Positions 1 to 8,727 are shown, counted from the first letter of the stretch. The stretch: DNA of 62,274 bases from Saprospiraceae bacterium (GCA_016710625.1 JADJVK010000019.1:1-62274), one strand, 5' to 3'. Numbers and translations are program-made. The notes: generated by a model not told the origin, from the letters alone.

Positions 1-179
1 AATGAATAGTCAAGATTACTAGAAATATGATAACCAAACCCTGGCAAGCCAAATATTCCTAATGGATAACCGATTAACAAAGAATATCCAAAATTAGAGT
101 TTGAATTTTGAGCTGAAATAATATTTATCAACCCAAAGCTCATAATAAATATAATTAAAATTTTTTTTCTCAAATTCAT
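1..179 (-). CDS. Secreted protein of unknown function, N-terminal fragment
   Basis: An ATG at 177-179 on the minus strand opens a frame that runs off the left edge of the window, giving about 59 residues. The start of the protein is a typical signal peptide: a short basic n-region (NLRKK), a hydrophobic core of about 15 residues and a cleavage site ISAQ. The mature part begins with small, Gly/Ser/Tyr-rich sequence (GYSLLIGYPLGIFGLPGFGYH), which would suit an outer-membrane or secreted beta-protein, but too little is present to name a family. The terminator at 257-290 separates it from the next gene upstream. Confidence 0.6.
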   Translation of the reverse strand, partial: MNLRKKILIIFIMSFGLINIISAQNSNSNFGYSLLIGYPLGIFGLPGFGYHISSNLDYS

Positions 180-256
180 GGCGTTTTATTTGAAATTATT
201 TTCTTTATATAAATTATTTTTTGCAAAATAAGATATGTGTTCAATTTTTAAAATAA

Positions 257-290
257 AAAAGGGATAAACAATTACTTGATTATCCCTTTT
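257..290 (-). terminator. Rho-independent terminator of the coiled-coil gene
   Basis: A perfect 11-bp inverted repeat (AAAAGGGATAA at 257-267, TTATCCCTTTT at 280-290) lies just beyond the stop of the minus-strand gene at 312. On the minus strand the stem is followed by a T-rich run (positions 260-251), as expected for an intrinsic terminator. Confidence 0.8.
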
Positions 291-311
291 AAATATTTTA
301 AAACAAAAAGA

Positions 312-1760
312 TTATGCTTCTTTTGTTGGCTCTTCTGAAGCTGGTGTTTCTTCTTCAGTAGTTGTTTCTACAGTTGCTGATGCTTCTGTTTCAGGTTCTA
401 CTAAATCTTTGATGAAATCTACTACTTTTTCGCCAACTACAGTTGCAACTGCTTTCACAGTATCCACTGCATCTTCCACAACGTCTTCTGCTTTTTCTGC
501 AAAAGTTAATTCCTCCTTCGGTGCTTCAGTTTCTGCAATAGCTGCTGCTACTTTTGGTTTTTTATTCAATGCCTCTGCAGCTTTTTCCAGTTTCTCAGAA
601 TCTTCATTCCTTGATTCAGCAGCTTCTTTGATAGAATCTGCAATTTTGGATTGTGCTATCTTTTTGGCTTCTTCGATTTTTTCTCTTTCTTTTCTTTTCA
701 ATTCTCTTTCTTGTGCAGAAGCTAATTGAACATCCAATTCAGATTTTGTAATCATCATTTCCTTAAGCTTTTCTTCTTTTGATCGAATTCTTTCTTCAAT
801 CATCATGATTTTAGCTTGACGAATCTGAGCTTCTAACTGTCCATCAGTAGTCGCAATTTTCTTATTTTGGAAATTCAAATCATCTTTGTCTCTATCAATA
901 GAGGATTGCATACTTTTAATGGCATTCAACAAGCCATCCATCCTTCTATTAATTCTTTCAACTGCATTGTCAGTTTCGCCACTTGGTGAAGATTCATTGG
1001 ATTTATTGCCTTTGTTTTTAAGATTCTTAAAAGCAATATCAATTCTCTCCCAAAGTTTTGAACGGTGTTCTTTAGTGAAATTTAATTCCTTAAATTTCTT
1101 TTGAATATCTTTTAATTCATCAAATAGAACATTGATTCTGAGACCTTTAGCAGCCTTTTCTTCAATGCCTTCTATTGTTTGAACGAAATTATCATATAGT
1201 TCAGAAGATGCTGTTTTGAAACTATTATCATTGTTTGCTCTCAAAGATTTTAGCTTTGTGAACAAATCATTAGTAGTAGTTCTAAGAATTTCAGCATGTT
1301 CTTTGAAAAGATTGCGTTCTCTTACCTGATCTTGAACTTTATTCCAAAAGTTCTTTAGTTGATCCCATAAAGAAGCATCATAATTTTCGATAGAAGCAAT
1401 CCTTTCTTTTATTTCCTCTAGTTCAGAGGTATAGGCTTGATTCAATTTTGTAGATAACACTATGAAGTGCCACTCTGTTTGTGCTCTTTGAATAATATCA
1501 GACTTTTCGGGTCTAACATCATCAGGAAGTAGGCTGTCAGCAACAGTAAGTTCTCTTTCTATATGAGTAGTTTCAGAAGGGAATGCAATATCACTTCCTC
1601 CTCTCCAATTCTTGAAAAACTGCTCAGACATTTCTTCAGTAACTACTGAATCAGGTATCATCCAAATATCTACCTTATTGTCATCTGGTCTTAATTCCAT
1701 AGCAATTAAAACCTTGTCATTCTGGGCGTTTGTGCCCCAAAGTACTAATTTATTCTTCAT
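312..1760 (-). CDS. Acidic coiled-coil protein of unknown function
   Basis: A 482-residue cytoplasmic protein with no signal peptide or membrane segment. Residues 1 to about 75 form a small globular region (it starts MKNKLVLWGTN). Residues about 100-400 are almost all charged heptad-like helix, rich in Lys, Glu and Arg, with Trp-containing segments (LWDQLKNFWNKVQDQVRERN and LWERIDIAFKNLKNKG) resembling the helical repeats of DUF349 proteins. The last 80 residues are Ala/Glu/Thr-rich and acidic, probably disordered. It stands alone, with its own terminator and a possible promoter at 1872-1879. It looks like a lineage-conserved hypothetical protein; I do not recognise a function. Confidence 0.75.
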   Translation of the reverse strand: MKNKLVLWGTNAQNDKVLIAMELRPDDNKVDIWMIPDSVVTEEMSEQFFKNWRGGSDIAFPSETTHIERELTVADSLLPDDVRPEKSDIIQRAQTEWHFIVLSTKLNQAYTSELEEIKERIASIENYDASLWDQLKNFWNKVQDQVRERNLFKEHAEILRTTTNDLFTKLKSLRANNDNSFKTASSELYDNFVQTIEGIEEKAAKGLRINVLFDELKDIQKKFKELNFTKEHRSKLWERIDIAFKNLKNKGNKSNESSPSGETDNAVERINRRMDGLLNAIKSMQSSIDRDKDDLNFQNKKIATTDGQLEAQIRQAKIMMIEERIRSKEEKLKEMMITKSELDVQLASAQERELKRKEREKIEEAKKIAQSKIADSIKEAAESRNEDSEKLEKAAEALNKKPKVAAAIAETEAPKEELTFAEKAEDVVEDAVDTVKAVATVVGEKVVDFIKDLVEPETEASATVETTTEEETPASEEPTKEA

Positions 1761-1871
1761 TCTTTACTAGTGTGCTTTATACTTTATTAAATATACTTAT
1801 GTACTACGTTGTATCTTATAATCTATGCAATGTGTAATTACCAGTTAACGACTTTCTTTTGTAAAAGGTTG

Positions 1872-1879
1872 CAAAGTTA
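1872..1879 (-). promoter_or_regulatory. Candidate -7 element for the coiled-coil gene
   Basis: CAAAGTTA on the plus strand reads TAACTTTG on the minus strand, matching the Bacteroidota -7 consensus TAnnTTTG. No good TTG is found 17-23 bp upstream, so this is a half-match. It would give a leader of about 100 nt before the ATG at 1760. Confidence 0.4.
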
Positions 1880-1889
1880 TAAAAACTAT

Positions 1890-2878
1890 TTATAATAATT
1901 TATTTTCTAATAAACTTTCTGCAATTTGAACTGCATTAGTCGCTGCACCTTTCCTAAGATTATCTGCAACGATCCACATATTTAGTGTTTTTGGCTGTGT
2001 TTCGTCTCTTCTGATTCTACCCACAAACACCTCATCTCTACCTTTTGATATGATTGGCATTGGGTAAATATTTTCTTTCACATTGTCCATTACAACAATT
2101 CCTGGAGCATTTTGAAGTAAAGGAATGATGTCTTCTAGATTATATTCGTTTTCAAACTCAATGTTTACAGCTTCAGAGTGCCCACCCATAGTTGGTATTC
2201 TTACAGTTGTAGCAGTAACTTGTATGGAATCATCTCCCATAATTTTTTTAGTTTCATGCACCATTTTCATTTCTTCCTTGGTGTATCCATTTTCCAAGAA
2301 TACATCAATATGAGGAAGTGCATTCATATCAATTGGGTGAGGATATGCTTTTGGTCCTTCTAGTCCATTTCTTTCATTCATCAACTGATCTACAGCTTTT
2401 TTACCAGTCCCTGTAACAGATTGATAGGTAGAAACGACAATTCTCTTGATATTATATTTGTCATGTAAAGGTTTCAGTGCAACCACCATTTGGATAGTGG
2501 AACAGTTAGGGTTTGCAATGATTTTATCTGTTTTGGTGATTACATTTGCATTCACCTCAGGAACTACCAATTTTTTTGATGGATCCATCCTCCATGCAGA
2601 GGAATTATCGATTACGATGGTTCCTTTCTCAGCAAACTTAGGAGCCCATTCTGTGGAAGTGCTCCTCCGGCAGAAAATAAAGCGATATCTGGGATAGAAT
2701 CAACAGCAGATTGCAATCCAACTACTTTATATTGTTTCCCATTAAATAAAATGATTTGTCCGACAGATTTTTCTGAAGCTACAGGAACAAATTCTGTTAC
2801 TGGGAATTTTCTTTCTTCCAGAACTTTGATTAATTCACCACCAACTAATCCAGTTGCACCAACTACAGCTACTTTCAT
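1890..2878 (-). pseudogene. asd: Aspartate-semialdehyde dehydrogenase, frameshifted
   Basis: Asd reduces aspartyl phosphate to aspartate semialdehyde for lysine/diaminopimelate, threonine and methionine synthesis. The N-terminal part (ATG 2876-2878, NADP motif VVGATGLVGGELI) and the C-terminal part are in different frames. The break lies near 2662: the minus strand reads GGAGGAGCACTTCC, where one added A restores the family sequence SAGGSTSTEWAPKF. With that base the protein is 329 residues, normal for the family, with the catalytic Cys126 in NPNCST and His234 in TMGGHSEA. No other decay is visible. Because asd is normally essential, an assembly error is more likely than a true pseudogene. 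A terminator at 2900-2931 isolates it from the FKBP gene upstream. Confidence 0.85.
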
Positions 2879-2899
2879 GATAATTAGATAAATTTTAAA

Positions 2900-2931
2900 A
2901 AAATGGTTGTTAAAAGAATAACAACCATTTT
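2900..2931 (-). terminator. Terminator of the nrnA-FKBP operon
   Basis: A perfect 13-bp inverted repeat (AAAATGGTTGTTA at 2900-2912, TAACAACCATTTT at 2919-2931) with a 6-nt loop lies just after the FKBP stop codon. On the minus strand it is followed by a T-run (positions 2899-2894 and beyond). Confidence 0.85.
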
Positions 2932-2941
2932 CAAAATATAA

Positions 2942-3829
2942 TTACTTAATTCCTTTTAAATCAACATAGAAACATAATTCACTATTTGCAGGAATTTGTG
3001 GAGGGTTACCTTGTGCACCATAACCTAAGTCACTTGGTACGATTAATAAAGCCTTACCACCTACTTTCATAGTTGGAATTCCTTCTACCCATCCTTTAAT
3101 CAAACCGCCGTCCACTAATGGAAATGTAGCTGGTTCGCCTCTACCAAAAGAAGAGTCAAATTTCTTACCATCCATTAAACAACCGTAATAATCAACAGTA
3201 ACACTTTTGCCAACTTCAGCTTGAGCACCAGTTCCTTCTTCAATAGTATATACAGTTACGCCACCAGCAGTTTTTTTCATGTTCGTTAATTTACCAGCTT
3301 TGTGATCAGCTATCCAACTAACTACTTTCACTCCCATAGTAGAATCCACTTTCATACCTTCCATCATTTTCTTCATTTTAGTCTCATTCTCTTTAGCCAT
3401 GAAATCATCATATTCAGCTTTAGATTTGATACCAGAAAGAACGATATAATAGTTGAATTTTTCTTTGCCTTTCATATCTGGAGGCAATTGTTTTTTCTGA
3501 TCTTCAGTCAAAATCATAGTAACATGAGCACTATCACCCACATGCATATTTTTCAATGCTAACAACACAGGATGTGTATTTTTAGCAGTATCAATTCCCA
3601 CTGGTATTGGAATTGGAATAGGGTTTGGCGATTGAGTTCTGGTATCATCAAGGACTTTACCATCTTCAATCATAGCAACATGTGCCATTGCATATTCGCC
3701 TTCTTTTGGTGTAGCTCCACCATTTCCAGCTTTTAATACTTTCATTTCCCCATTTGGAAACTTAAACTCATTCTTTTTACAAGAACCTAATGCTAAAATA
3801 GCACAAAATGCAATAATTAAAATTCGCAT
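2942..3829 (-). CDS. FKBP-type peptidyl-prolyl isomerase lipoprotein with two FKBP-like domains
   Basis: A 295-residue lipoprotein with lipobox LGSC (Cys17), probably anchored in the outer membrane facing the periplasm. The C-terminal domain (about residues 185-295) is a clear FKBP with VTVDYYGCLMDGKKFDSS, GLIKGWVEGIPTMKVGGK and PSDLGYGAQG. The region from about 30 to 140 also looks like a diverged FKBP fold (VAMIEDGKVLDDT, LLALKNMHVGDSAHVTM, ending in FNYYIVLSGI). The N-terminal copy lacks most active-site aromatics and may act as a chaperone or dimerisation module. A Pro-Ile repeat (PIPIPIPVG) interrupts it. The role is inferred to be folding of exported proteins. It follows nrnA by 24 nt and probably shares its transcript. 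Confidence 0.88.
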   Translation of the reverse strand: MRILIIAFCAILALGSCKKNEFKFPNGEMKVLKAGNGGATPKEGEYAMAHVAMIEDGKVLDDTRTQSPNPIPIPIPVGIDTAKNTHPVLLALKNMHVGDSAHVTMILTEDQKKQLPPDMKGKEKFNYYIVLSGIKSKAEYDDFMAKENETKMKKMMEGMKVDSTMGVKVVSWIADHKAGKLTNMKKTAGGVTVYTIEEGTGAQAEVGKSVTVDYYGCLMDGKKFDSSFGRGEPATFPLVDGGLIKGWVEGIPTMKVGGKALLIVPSDLGYGAQGNPPQIPANSELCFYVDLKGIK

Positions 3830-3853
3830 GATTTTAGATTAATTTATTCAAAA

Positions 3854-4855
3854 TTATTTTAATATATTTTTATATTCTTCAAGGATTTCTTTCACTTGTT
3901 GAATGGTAGCTTTTAAATTTTTATGAGAAAAACCTCCTGAAGCATTTTTATGACCGCCCCCATTGAAATATTTTCTACAAATTTCTTGTACTGAAAAATC
4001 GCCTTTACTTCGTAGAGACAATTTTACGATATTCGGTTGTTCGGTGATGAAAATAGCAATTTTTAGATCTTTTAGCATCAAAAGATAATTCACAATACCT
4101 TCTGTATCACCTCTTTGAATTGTAAAATCTTCGAAATCCTTTTTTGTCAAATAAATTATTCCAGCCTTATATTCTGGTAGAATTTCAATTCTATTATTCA
4201 AAGAATGTCCGATAAGGCTTAATTGTTTGAATGACAAAGAGTTGTATATATTGTCTTGGATGGCAACATCATTGATTCCTAAAGCAATTAATTCACTGAC
4301 AATTGTGAAAACTCTAGGATTCGTACTATATCTGAATGAACCTGTATCAGTAGATATACCAGTATAAATAGCATTTCCAATATCAATATTCAAATTCCGC
4401 TTTTTACCCAACATCCCAATGAATTCATATACGAGTTCACATGTGCTACTGGCTGATGTTTCAGACAACATGAAATCGGCAAATGGCTCAGGATAAAGAT
4501 GATGGTCAATCATGACAAACTTTGCCTTCAGTGGCATCACATATTCCCCTAATTTATCAATACGATCAAGTGAATTGAAATCTAAAGCAAAAATAATATT
4601 TGCTTTGTCCAACACTTCATTCGCCTTTTCGGTGTGAATATCATAAATTAATATTTTTTCCACACCAGCCATCCACTCAAAATTACTCGGATATTCAGAT
4701 GGGGTAATCACATGAACGGTGTGACCATCCTGAATCAATAGGTGATAAAGTGCTAAAGAAGATCCTATGGCATCCCCATCTGGATTACGATGGGTGGTAA
4801 TAACGATGTCTTTAGGAATTGATAATAACTGTTTAAGATTTTCTATATTTTCCAT
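3854..4855 (-). CDS. nrnA: DHH/DHHA1 phosphoesterase, NrnA-like oligoribonuclease/pAp phosphatase
   Basis: A 333-residue cytoplasmic enzyme of the DHH superfamily. Family members degrade nanoRNAs of 2-5 nt and dephosphorylate 3'-phosphoadenosine 5'-phosphate. Metal-binding motifs are visible: THRNPDGDAIGSS at 21-33, LDFNSLDR near 91-98, and the signature DHH at 117-119. The DHHA1 substrate-binding motif GGGH is at 299-302, followed by KNASGGF. Length and motif order fit NrnA proteins. A pAp-specific or c-di-AMP-related activity cannot be excluded from sequence alone. It heads a two-gene minus-strand unit with the FKBP lipoprotein and is divergent from ndk. Confidence 0.88.
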   Translation of the reverse strand: MENIENLKQLLSIPKDIVITTHRNPDGDAIGSSLALYHLLIQDGHTVHVITPSEYPSNFEWMAGVEKILIYDIHTEKANEVLDKANIIFALDFNSLDRIDKLGEYVMPLKAKFVMIDHHLYPEPFADFMLSETSASSTCELVYEFIGMLGKKRNLNIDIGNAIYTGISTDTGSFRYSTNPRVFTIVSELIALGINDVAIQDNIYNSLSFKQLSLIGHSLNNRIEILPEYKAGIIYLTKKDFEDFTIQRGDTEGIVNYLLMLKDLKIAIFITEQPNIVKLSLRSKGDFSVQEICRKYFNGGGHKNASGGFSHKNLKATIQQVKEILEEYKNILK

Positions 4856-4922
4856 TCTTTTTAAAAAGAAAGTGCGAAATTGAAAAAAATTATTAAAAAA
4901 TACAAAATTATTTTAAAGTATC

Positions 4923-4954
4923 TTGATAATAAAGTACGATATAAAGTAACTTTG
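4923..4954 (+). promoter_or_regulatory. Promoter of ndk
   Basis: TTG at 4923-4925 and TAACTTTG at 4947-4954 with 21 bp between match the Bacteroidota consensus TTG-N17-23-TAnnTTTG. Transcription would start near 4961, giving a leader of about 40 nt to the ATG at 5002. Confidence 0.7.
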
Positions 4955-5001
4955 CAGCCATTTTAGAAAAACAATTGGTAAAAATACAAAATAAATTGAA
5001 T

Positions 5002-5424
5002 ATGGCTGGTAAAATTACCTTCACAATGATTAAGCCTGATGCTGTGAAATCTCAATACATCGGAGCTATTTTAGACAAAATTGTTGCTTCTGGTTTCAAA
5101 ATCGTAGCAATGAAACTAACTCAATTGAGTGCAGCTAAAGCTGGAGAGTTTTATGAAGTACACAAAGAAAGACCATTTTATGGTGAATTAGTGGAATTTA
5201 TGTCTTCAGGACCAATCGTAGCGGCTGTTTTAGAAAAAGATAATGCTGTGGAAGATTTTAGAACATTGATAGGTGCTACTAATCCTGCAAATGCAGCTGA
5301 AGGAACTATCAGAAAAATGTATGCTAAAAGCATGGGTGAAAATGCAGTTCACGGATCTGATTCGGATGAAAATGCTCTTATCGAAGCACAATTCCATTTT
5401 TCAGGAGTTGAAATGTTTAGATAA
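5002..5424 (+). CDS. ndk: Nucleoside diphosphate kinase
   Basis: A 140-residue Ndk that transfers the gamma phosphate of NTPs to NDPs through a phosphohistidine. The start at 5002 gives MAGKITFTMIKPDAV, the usual N-terminus. An upstream ATG-less extension to 4975 would add residues absent from the family and sits close to the promoter. The catalytic His117 is in NAVHGSDS, and the ERPFYGELVEFMSSGP and GATNPANAAEGTIR segments are intact. It is monocistronic, with its own promoter (4923-4954) and a strong terminator (5435-5477). Confidence 0.95.
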   Translation: MAGKITFTMIKPDAVKSQYIGAILDKIVASGFKIVAMKLTQLSAAKAGEFYEVHKERPFYGELVEFMSSGPIVAAVLEKDNAVEDFRTLIGATNPANAAEGTIRKMYAKSMGENAVHGSDSDENALIEAQFHFSGVEMFR

Positions 5425-5434
5425 AATTAATCAT

Positions 5435-5477
5435 AAAAAATAGTACCTTTATTTATTGTAGAGGTACTATTTTTTTA
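5435..5477 (+). terminator. Terminator of ndk
   Basis: A perfect 14-bp inverted repeat (AAAAAATAGTACCT at 5435-5448, AGGTACTATTTTTT at 5462-5475) ending in a T-run follows the ndk stop codon by 11 nt. Confidence 0.85.
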
Positions 5478-5493
5478 AATATAACAGAATTTA

Positions 5494-6228
5494 ATGGCGA
5501 AAGAATGGTTTGAAGATTGGTTCAATTCTCCTTTTTATCATAAATTGTATCAAAATCACGACTCAAAAGAAGCCTGTCTTTTTGTCGATAATTTATTTAG
5601 CTATTTTAACCCTTCAGTTCCTTCATTTGTATTAGATTTAGCTTGTGGAAAAGGTCGATTCTCTAATTATATTTCAGAAAAGGGACATATCGTTACTGGA
5701 TTAGACTTGTCAGAAAAAAGTATTGAAATTGCAAATCAGAAAAGCAATCAAAATTTAGAATTTTATTGTCATGACATGAGATTCCCTTTCAGAATCAATT
5801 ATTATGATTTTGTTTTTAACTTTTTTACAAGTTTTGGTTACTTTGCTAAAATTGCTGACAATATAAAAACCTTGAAGTCGGTCAATTTGGGTATAAAAAA
5901 AGGAGGATATTTTGTTTTGGATTTTTTTAATTCAGAATATATCATTCAAAATTTGGTGAAATCTGAGGTGAAAGTGATTGATGGGACTAGATTTGAAATC
6001 TCAAAATGGATTGAAGACGAAAAAGTTTTCAAGAAAATTGATTTTTTGGATGGAGAAAAATCTTATACTTTTACTGAAAAAGTTCAGTTGTTAAAATTAG
6101 CAGATTTTCAAACGATGTTTAAAATAGCTAATTTTGAAATAATTGATATTTTTGGTGATTACGATTTGAATCCTTTTGATAAAATACAATCAAAGCGACT
6201 TATTATCATTTCGAAAAAAGTATGTTAG
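5494..6228 (+). CDS. SAM-dependent class I methyltransferase
   Basis: A 244-residue Rossmann-fold methyltransferase of unknown substrate. Motif I is clear (VLDLACGKGRFSNYISEKG, about 50-68), followed by the acidic loop of motif II (VTGLDLSEKSIEIA) that contacts the SAM ribose. FYCHDMRFPF is the adenine-contact region and FNFFTSFGYF stands in the usual motif IV position. There is no membrane segment. It overlaps the following PAP2 gene by 7 nt, so the two are probably translationally coupled. Family resemblance does not show whether the target is a small molecule or a macromolecule. Confidence 0.8.
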   Translation: MAKEWFEDWFNSPFYHKLYQNHDSKEACLFVDNLFSYFNPSVPSFVLDLACGKGRFSNYISEKGHIVTGLDLSEKSIEIANQKSNQNLEFYCHDMRFPFRINYYDFVFNFFTSFGYFAKIADNIKTLKSVNLGIKKGGYFVLDFFNSEYIIQNLVKSEVKVIDGTRFEISKWIEDEKVFKKIDFLDGEKSYTFTEKVQLLKLADFQTMFKIANFEIIDIFGDYDLNPFDKIQSKRLIIISKKVC

Positions 6229-6791
6229 ATTTAATTCAAAATATTGATAATCAATTAATAAAAATCATAGCAAACGATTTTCATCTGGATATTTTAGACG
6301 CTATTTTTCCTTTGATACGAAATATGTTCACTTGGGTACCATTTTACATAATTGGTGCCATTTGGATATTTTATAAATATAAAATTGTAGGTTTATATTG
6401 GTTGTTATCGTTAGTAATAGTGGTCGGCATAACGGATTCAATTGGTAATTATGGCTTTAAAAAAACATTTAAAAGAATAAGACCTTGCAATAATCCATTA
6501 ATCAAGAACGATATTAAAGTTTTAGTAGAATGTGGTTCTGGTTATAGCTTTATTTCAAATCATGCCGCCAACCATTTTGCAATTGCTACTTTTATAGCTT
6601 TGAGTTTGAGTACAAAAAGAAAGAAATTGAAATATGTTCTTTATTTTTGGGCTGCTTTAATTGCTTTTGCACAAGTTTATGTCGGAGTTCATTATGTGTC
6701 TGACATTATTGCTGGGGCTATTGTAGGAATTATTATTGCAAATTTATTCAATAAATTAATTCCTTTAAAATTCAAATTACGTATTGATTAA
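6222..6791 (+). CDS. PAP2-family membrane phosphatase
   Basis: A 189-residue integral membrane protein of the type 2 phosphatidic acid phosphatase family. Its likely substrates are lipid pyrophosphates, such as undecaprenyl or phosphatidylglycerol phosphate. The three motifs are recognisable: K-x6-RP as KRIRPCNNP (about 86-94), SNHAANHFA in place of the PSGH motif (about 106-114), and GVHYVSD as the third histidine-bearing motif (about 149-155). Four to five hydrophobic helices surround them. It starts inside the methyltransferase stop region and is followed 9 nt later by the ZIP transporter, which suggests a three-gene operon. Confidence 0.83.
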   Translation: MLDLIQNIDNQLIKIIANDFHLDILDAIFPLIRNMFTWVPFYIIGAIWIFYKYKIVGLYWLLSLVIVVGITDSIGNYGFKKTFKRIRPCNNPLIKNDIKVLVECGSGYSFISNHAANHFAIATFIALSLSTKRKKLKYVLYFWAALIAFAQVYVGVHYVSDIIAGAIVGIIIANLFNKLIPLKFKLRID

Positions 6792-6800
6792 TAATAGATT

Positions 6801-7529
6801 ATGAGTTTTTTTGAATATTTATCCTTATTCTTTTTTGTTTGGTTTCCAGGCATCCTTTTTTTGAAATATTGGAATATTCAAAAAGCCAGCCTGTCTTTGT
6901 TCCTAACATTTAGTGGTGCATATATTCTTGGAATTTCTATTTTTCATCTACTACCTGATGTTTATAAAAATGGTGAAGAGCGATTTGGTATTTATTTAAT
7001 TCTAGGCTTTTTATCGCAAATTGTTTTAGATCAATTCTCGAAAGGCTTGGAACATGGGCATATACACCCAGCACATGATTCGAAATTGGGCTTTTTGATT
7101 AGCATTATGTTTGGTCTTGGCGTTCATGCTTTTTTTGAAGGGCTTCCGTTGACTGGCTATAGTAATTTTCATGCAGGCCACGACCATAACCACTCTTCTC
7201 TTTTAATAGGAATTATTTTGCACCATGCTCCTGCTGCAATAGCTTTGGGATTACTCATCAAAATGAGTGGTTACCCACAGCGATTTTCTATTTTAATGAT
7301 TAGTTTATTTGCAATTTTGCCACCACTTGGTGCTTTTATAGGTAATAGTTTAATTATTTCAGAGGAAAGTTATCGTACAATTATGGCAGTAGTTGTCGGT
7401 GCATTTATGCATGTTTCTACAACAATTATATTCGAATCAGAGCCGAATTCTGAGCATAAAATATCTTATAAAAAATTGATTGCCATAGTATTAGGATTGG
7501 CAACCTCCTATCTGATGACAAAGCATTAA
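6801..7529 (+). CDS. ZIP-family divalent metal transporter
   Basis: A 242-residue membrane protein with about eight predicted helices. It probably imports zinc or another divalent metal, as ZIP proteins do. The central His-rich loop (FHAGHDHNHSS, about 130-140) and the following helix with HHAPAAIALGL carry the expected metal-binding histidines, although the usual HxxPEG is changed to HHAPAA. A second His-rich stretch is HGHIHPAHDSK (about 86-96). The gene ends by overlapping the convergent lipoprotein gene by 4 nt. It is the last gene of the methyltransferase-PAP2-ZIP run. Confidence 0.85.
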   Translation: MSFFEYLSLFFFVWFPGILFLKYWNIQKASLSLFLTFSGAYILGISIFHLLPDVYKNGEERFGIYLILGFLSQIVLDQFSKGLEHGHIHPAHDSKLGFLISIMFGLGVHAFFEGLPLTGYSNFHAGHDHNHSSLLIGIILHHAPAAIALGLLIKMSGYPQRFSILMISLFAILPPLGAFIGNSLIISEESYRTIMAVVVGAFMHVSTTIIFESEPNSEHKISYKKLIAIVLGLATSYLMTKH

Positions 7530-8026
7530 TTTCTACAATCTAAATAAATAGGAGGAGTTTCAATGACATTACTTTTATGACCAGCTCTATCAAAAATGGC
7601 AACTTTATAAGTCAATGTATCAGCTGGAATTACTGGATGCGGTTCGCAAGGTCTGAATCCATCTGCATAATAGCAGCAAGTCGTAAATAATTTTATCTCG
7701 ATTTCACCAGATATTCCATTATTTGCTCCAATTAAAGGCACAATTGGTGCTTTGTAAGGGATTAAACTGCTATCCCTTGTATCGATTATTTCAATATTGT
7801 ATTTTGTAAGAGTATCACCAGCACTATTTCCAATATCCCCATCGCCATCCGTAAAATCTATTGTTAGAAATAAGAAATCATCATTTGGGGATTGCCCTTG
7901 TTTCATGGTGTTTTTTGACAGCGTTTTGAAAGTGATTTTCGGCTCTATTGGATAATCTGGTGGCTTTATACACGAAAAAATGGAGAGAAAACAACAAATA
8001 ATATATATTTTAAAAGATATTTTCAT
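7526..8026 (-). CDS. Small lipoprotein of unknown function
   Basis: A 166-residue protein with a lipoprotein signal peptide (hydrophobic segment ending FLSIFSC, Cys19, followed by IKPP). The mature part is beta-rich, with an acidic Gly/Asp motif FTDGDGDIG (about 59-67) that resembles a calcium-binding turn. Four cysteines, two of them adjacent, lie in FTTCCYYADGFRPCEP, and one more is near the C-terminus (YLDCRN). This layout is common among Bacteroidota surface lipoproteins of unknown role. It is convergent with the ZIP gene, sharing 4 nt at the stop codons, and divergent from the shikimate operon. Confidence 0.7.
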   Translation of the reverse strand: MKISFKIYIICCFLSIFSCIKPPDYPIEPKITFKTLSKNTMKQGQSPNDDFLFLTIDFTDGDGDIGNSAGDTLTKYNIEIIDTRDSSLIPYKAPIVPLIGANNGISGEIEIKLFTTCCYYADGFRPCEPHPVIPADTLTYKVAIFDRAGHKSNVIETPPIYLDCRN

Positions 8027-8118
8027 ACTATTCTATTTGAAAATTAGTGTAATATTAAATAAAACGAAGTATTTTTCAATAAATTATTCCAAAAAAATAC
8101 TTCTAATTATTTGCTGAT

Positions 8119-8126
8119 TATTTTTG
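8119..8126 (+). promoter_or_regulatory. Candidate -7 element of the shikimate operon
   Basis: TATTTTTG matches TAnnTTTG and lies 20 bp upstream of the ATG at 8147. No TTG at proper spacing was found. It argues against starting the first gene at the upstream TTG (8111), which would precede the element. Confidence 0.35.
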
Positions 8127-8146
8127 TGTTAGAATTTGAACGACGA

Positions 8147-8716
8147 ATGAAGATTTTATTGCTAGATAATTATGATTCATATACATACAATCTGTATCAT
8201 TTGATAAAAATGGTTTCCAATGCTTCCATTGAAATTTTTAAGAATGACCAAATTAATTTAGAGGATATAAAAATATTTGACAAAATCGTTTTTTCTCCAG
8301 GTCCAGGATTACCAAAAGAAGCTGGTAAAATGATGTCAATTATCGAAAATTATGCTAGTGAAAAATCGATATTAGGTGTTTGTTTGGGACACCAAGCCAT
8401 TGCAGAAGTATTTGGATGTCAGTTGGTTAATACACAAAAAGTTTATCATGGAGTAGATTCTTATTTACAAATAATTGACCAATCAGAACGTATTTTCAAA
8501 GGCTTACCTGAAAAAATAAAAGTGGGGAGATACCATTCATGGGTAGTGGATGAAAATAAAATAGGTGACGATATTAAAATAACTGCTATAACTGAAAATC
8601 AAACTGTTATGGCGATTGCTCACTCTAAATTTGATGTAAAAGGCGTTCAATTTCACCCTGAAAGTTTTATTACTGATTTTGGAAAAGAAATGATGAAAAA
8701 TTGGTTGAATGACTAA
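8147..8716 (+). CDS. pabA: Glutamine amidotransferase of anthranilate/aminodeoxychorismate synthase
   Basis: A 189-residue class I glutamine amidotransferase that supplies ammonia to a chorismate-using partner (TrpE or PabB). The triad is present: Cys79 in GVCLGHQAI, His170 and Glu172 in VQFHPESF. The N-terminus KILLLDNYDSYTYNL and the oxyanion-loop motif SPGPGLP are diagnostic. TrpG and PabA cannot be separated by sequence here. No other tryptophan gene is nearby and the gene heads a shikimate operon, so PabA or a dual-use subunit is favoured. The ATG at 8147 was chosen over an upstream TTG because it gives the conserved N-terminus. It ends 11 nt before aroB. Confidence 0.88.
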   Translation: MKILLLDNYDSYTYNLYHLIKMVSNASIEIFKNDQINLEDIKIFDKIVFSPGPGLPKEAGKMMSIIENYASEKSILGVCLGHQAIAEVFGCQLVNTQKVYHGVDSYLQIIDQSERIFKGLPEKIKVGRYHSWVVDENKIGDDIKITAITENQTVMAIAHSKFDVKGVQFHPESFITDFGKEMMKNWLND

Positions 8717-8727
8717 ATTAAATATTG

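Noticed and set aside
2600..2680. Programmed ribosomal frameshift in asd
   Set aside because: There is no slippery heptamer or downstream structure, and a one-base correction restores the exact family sequence.
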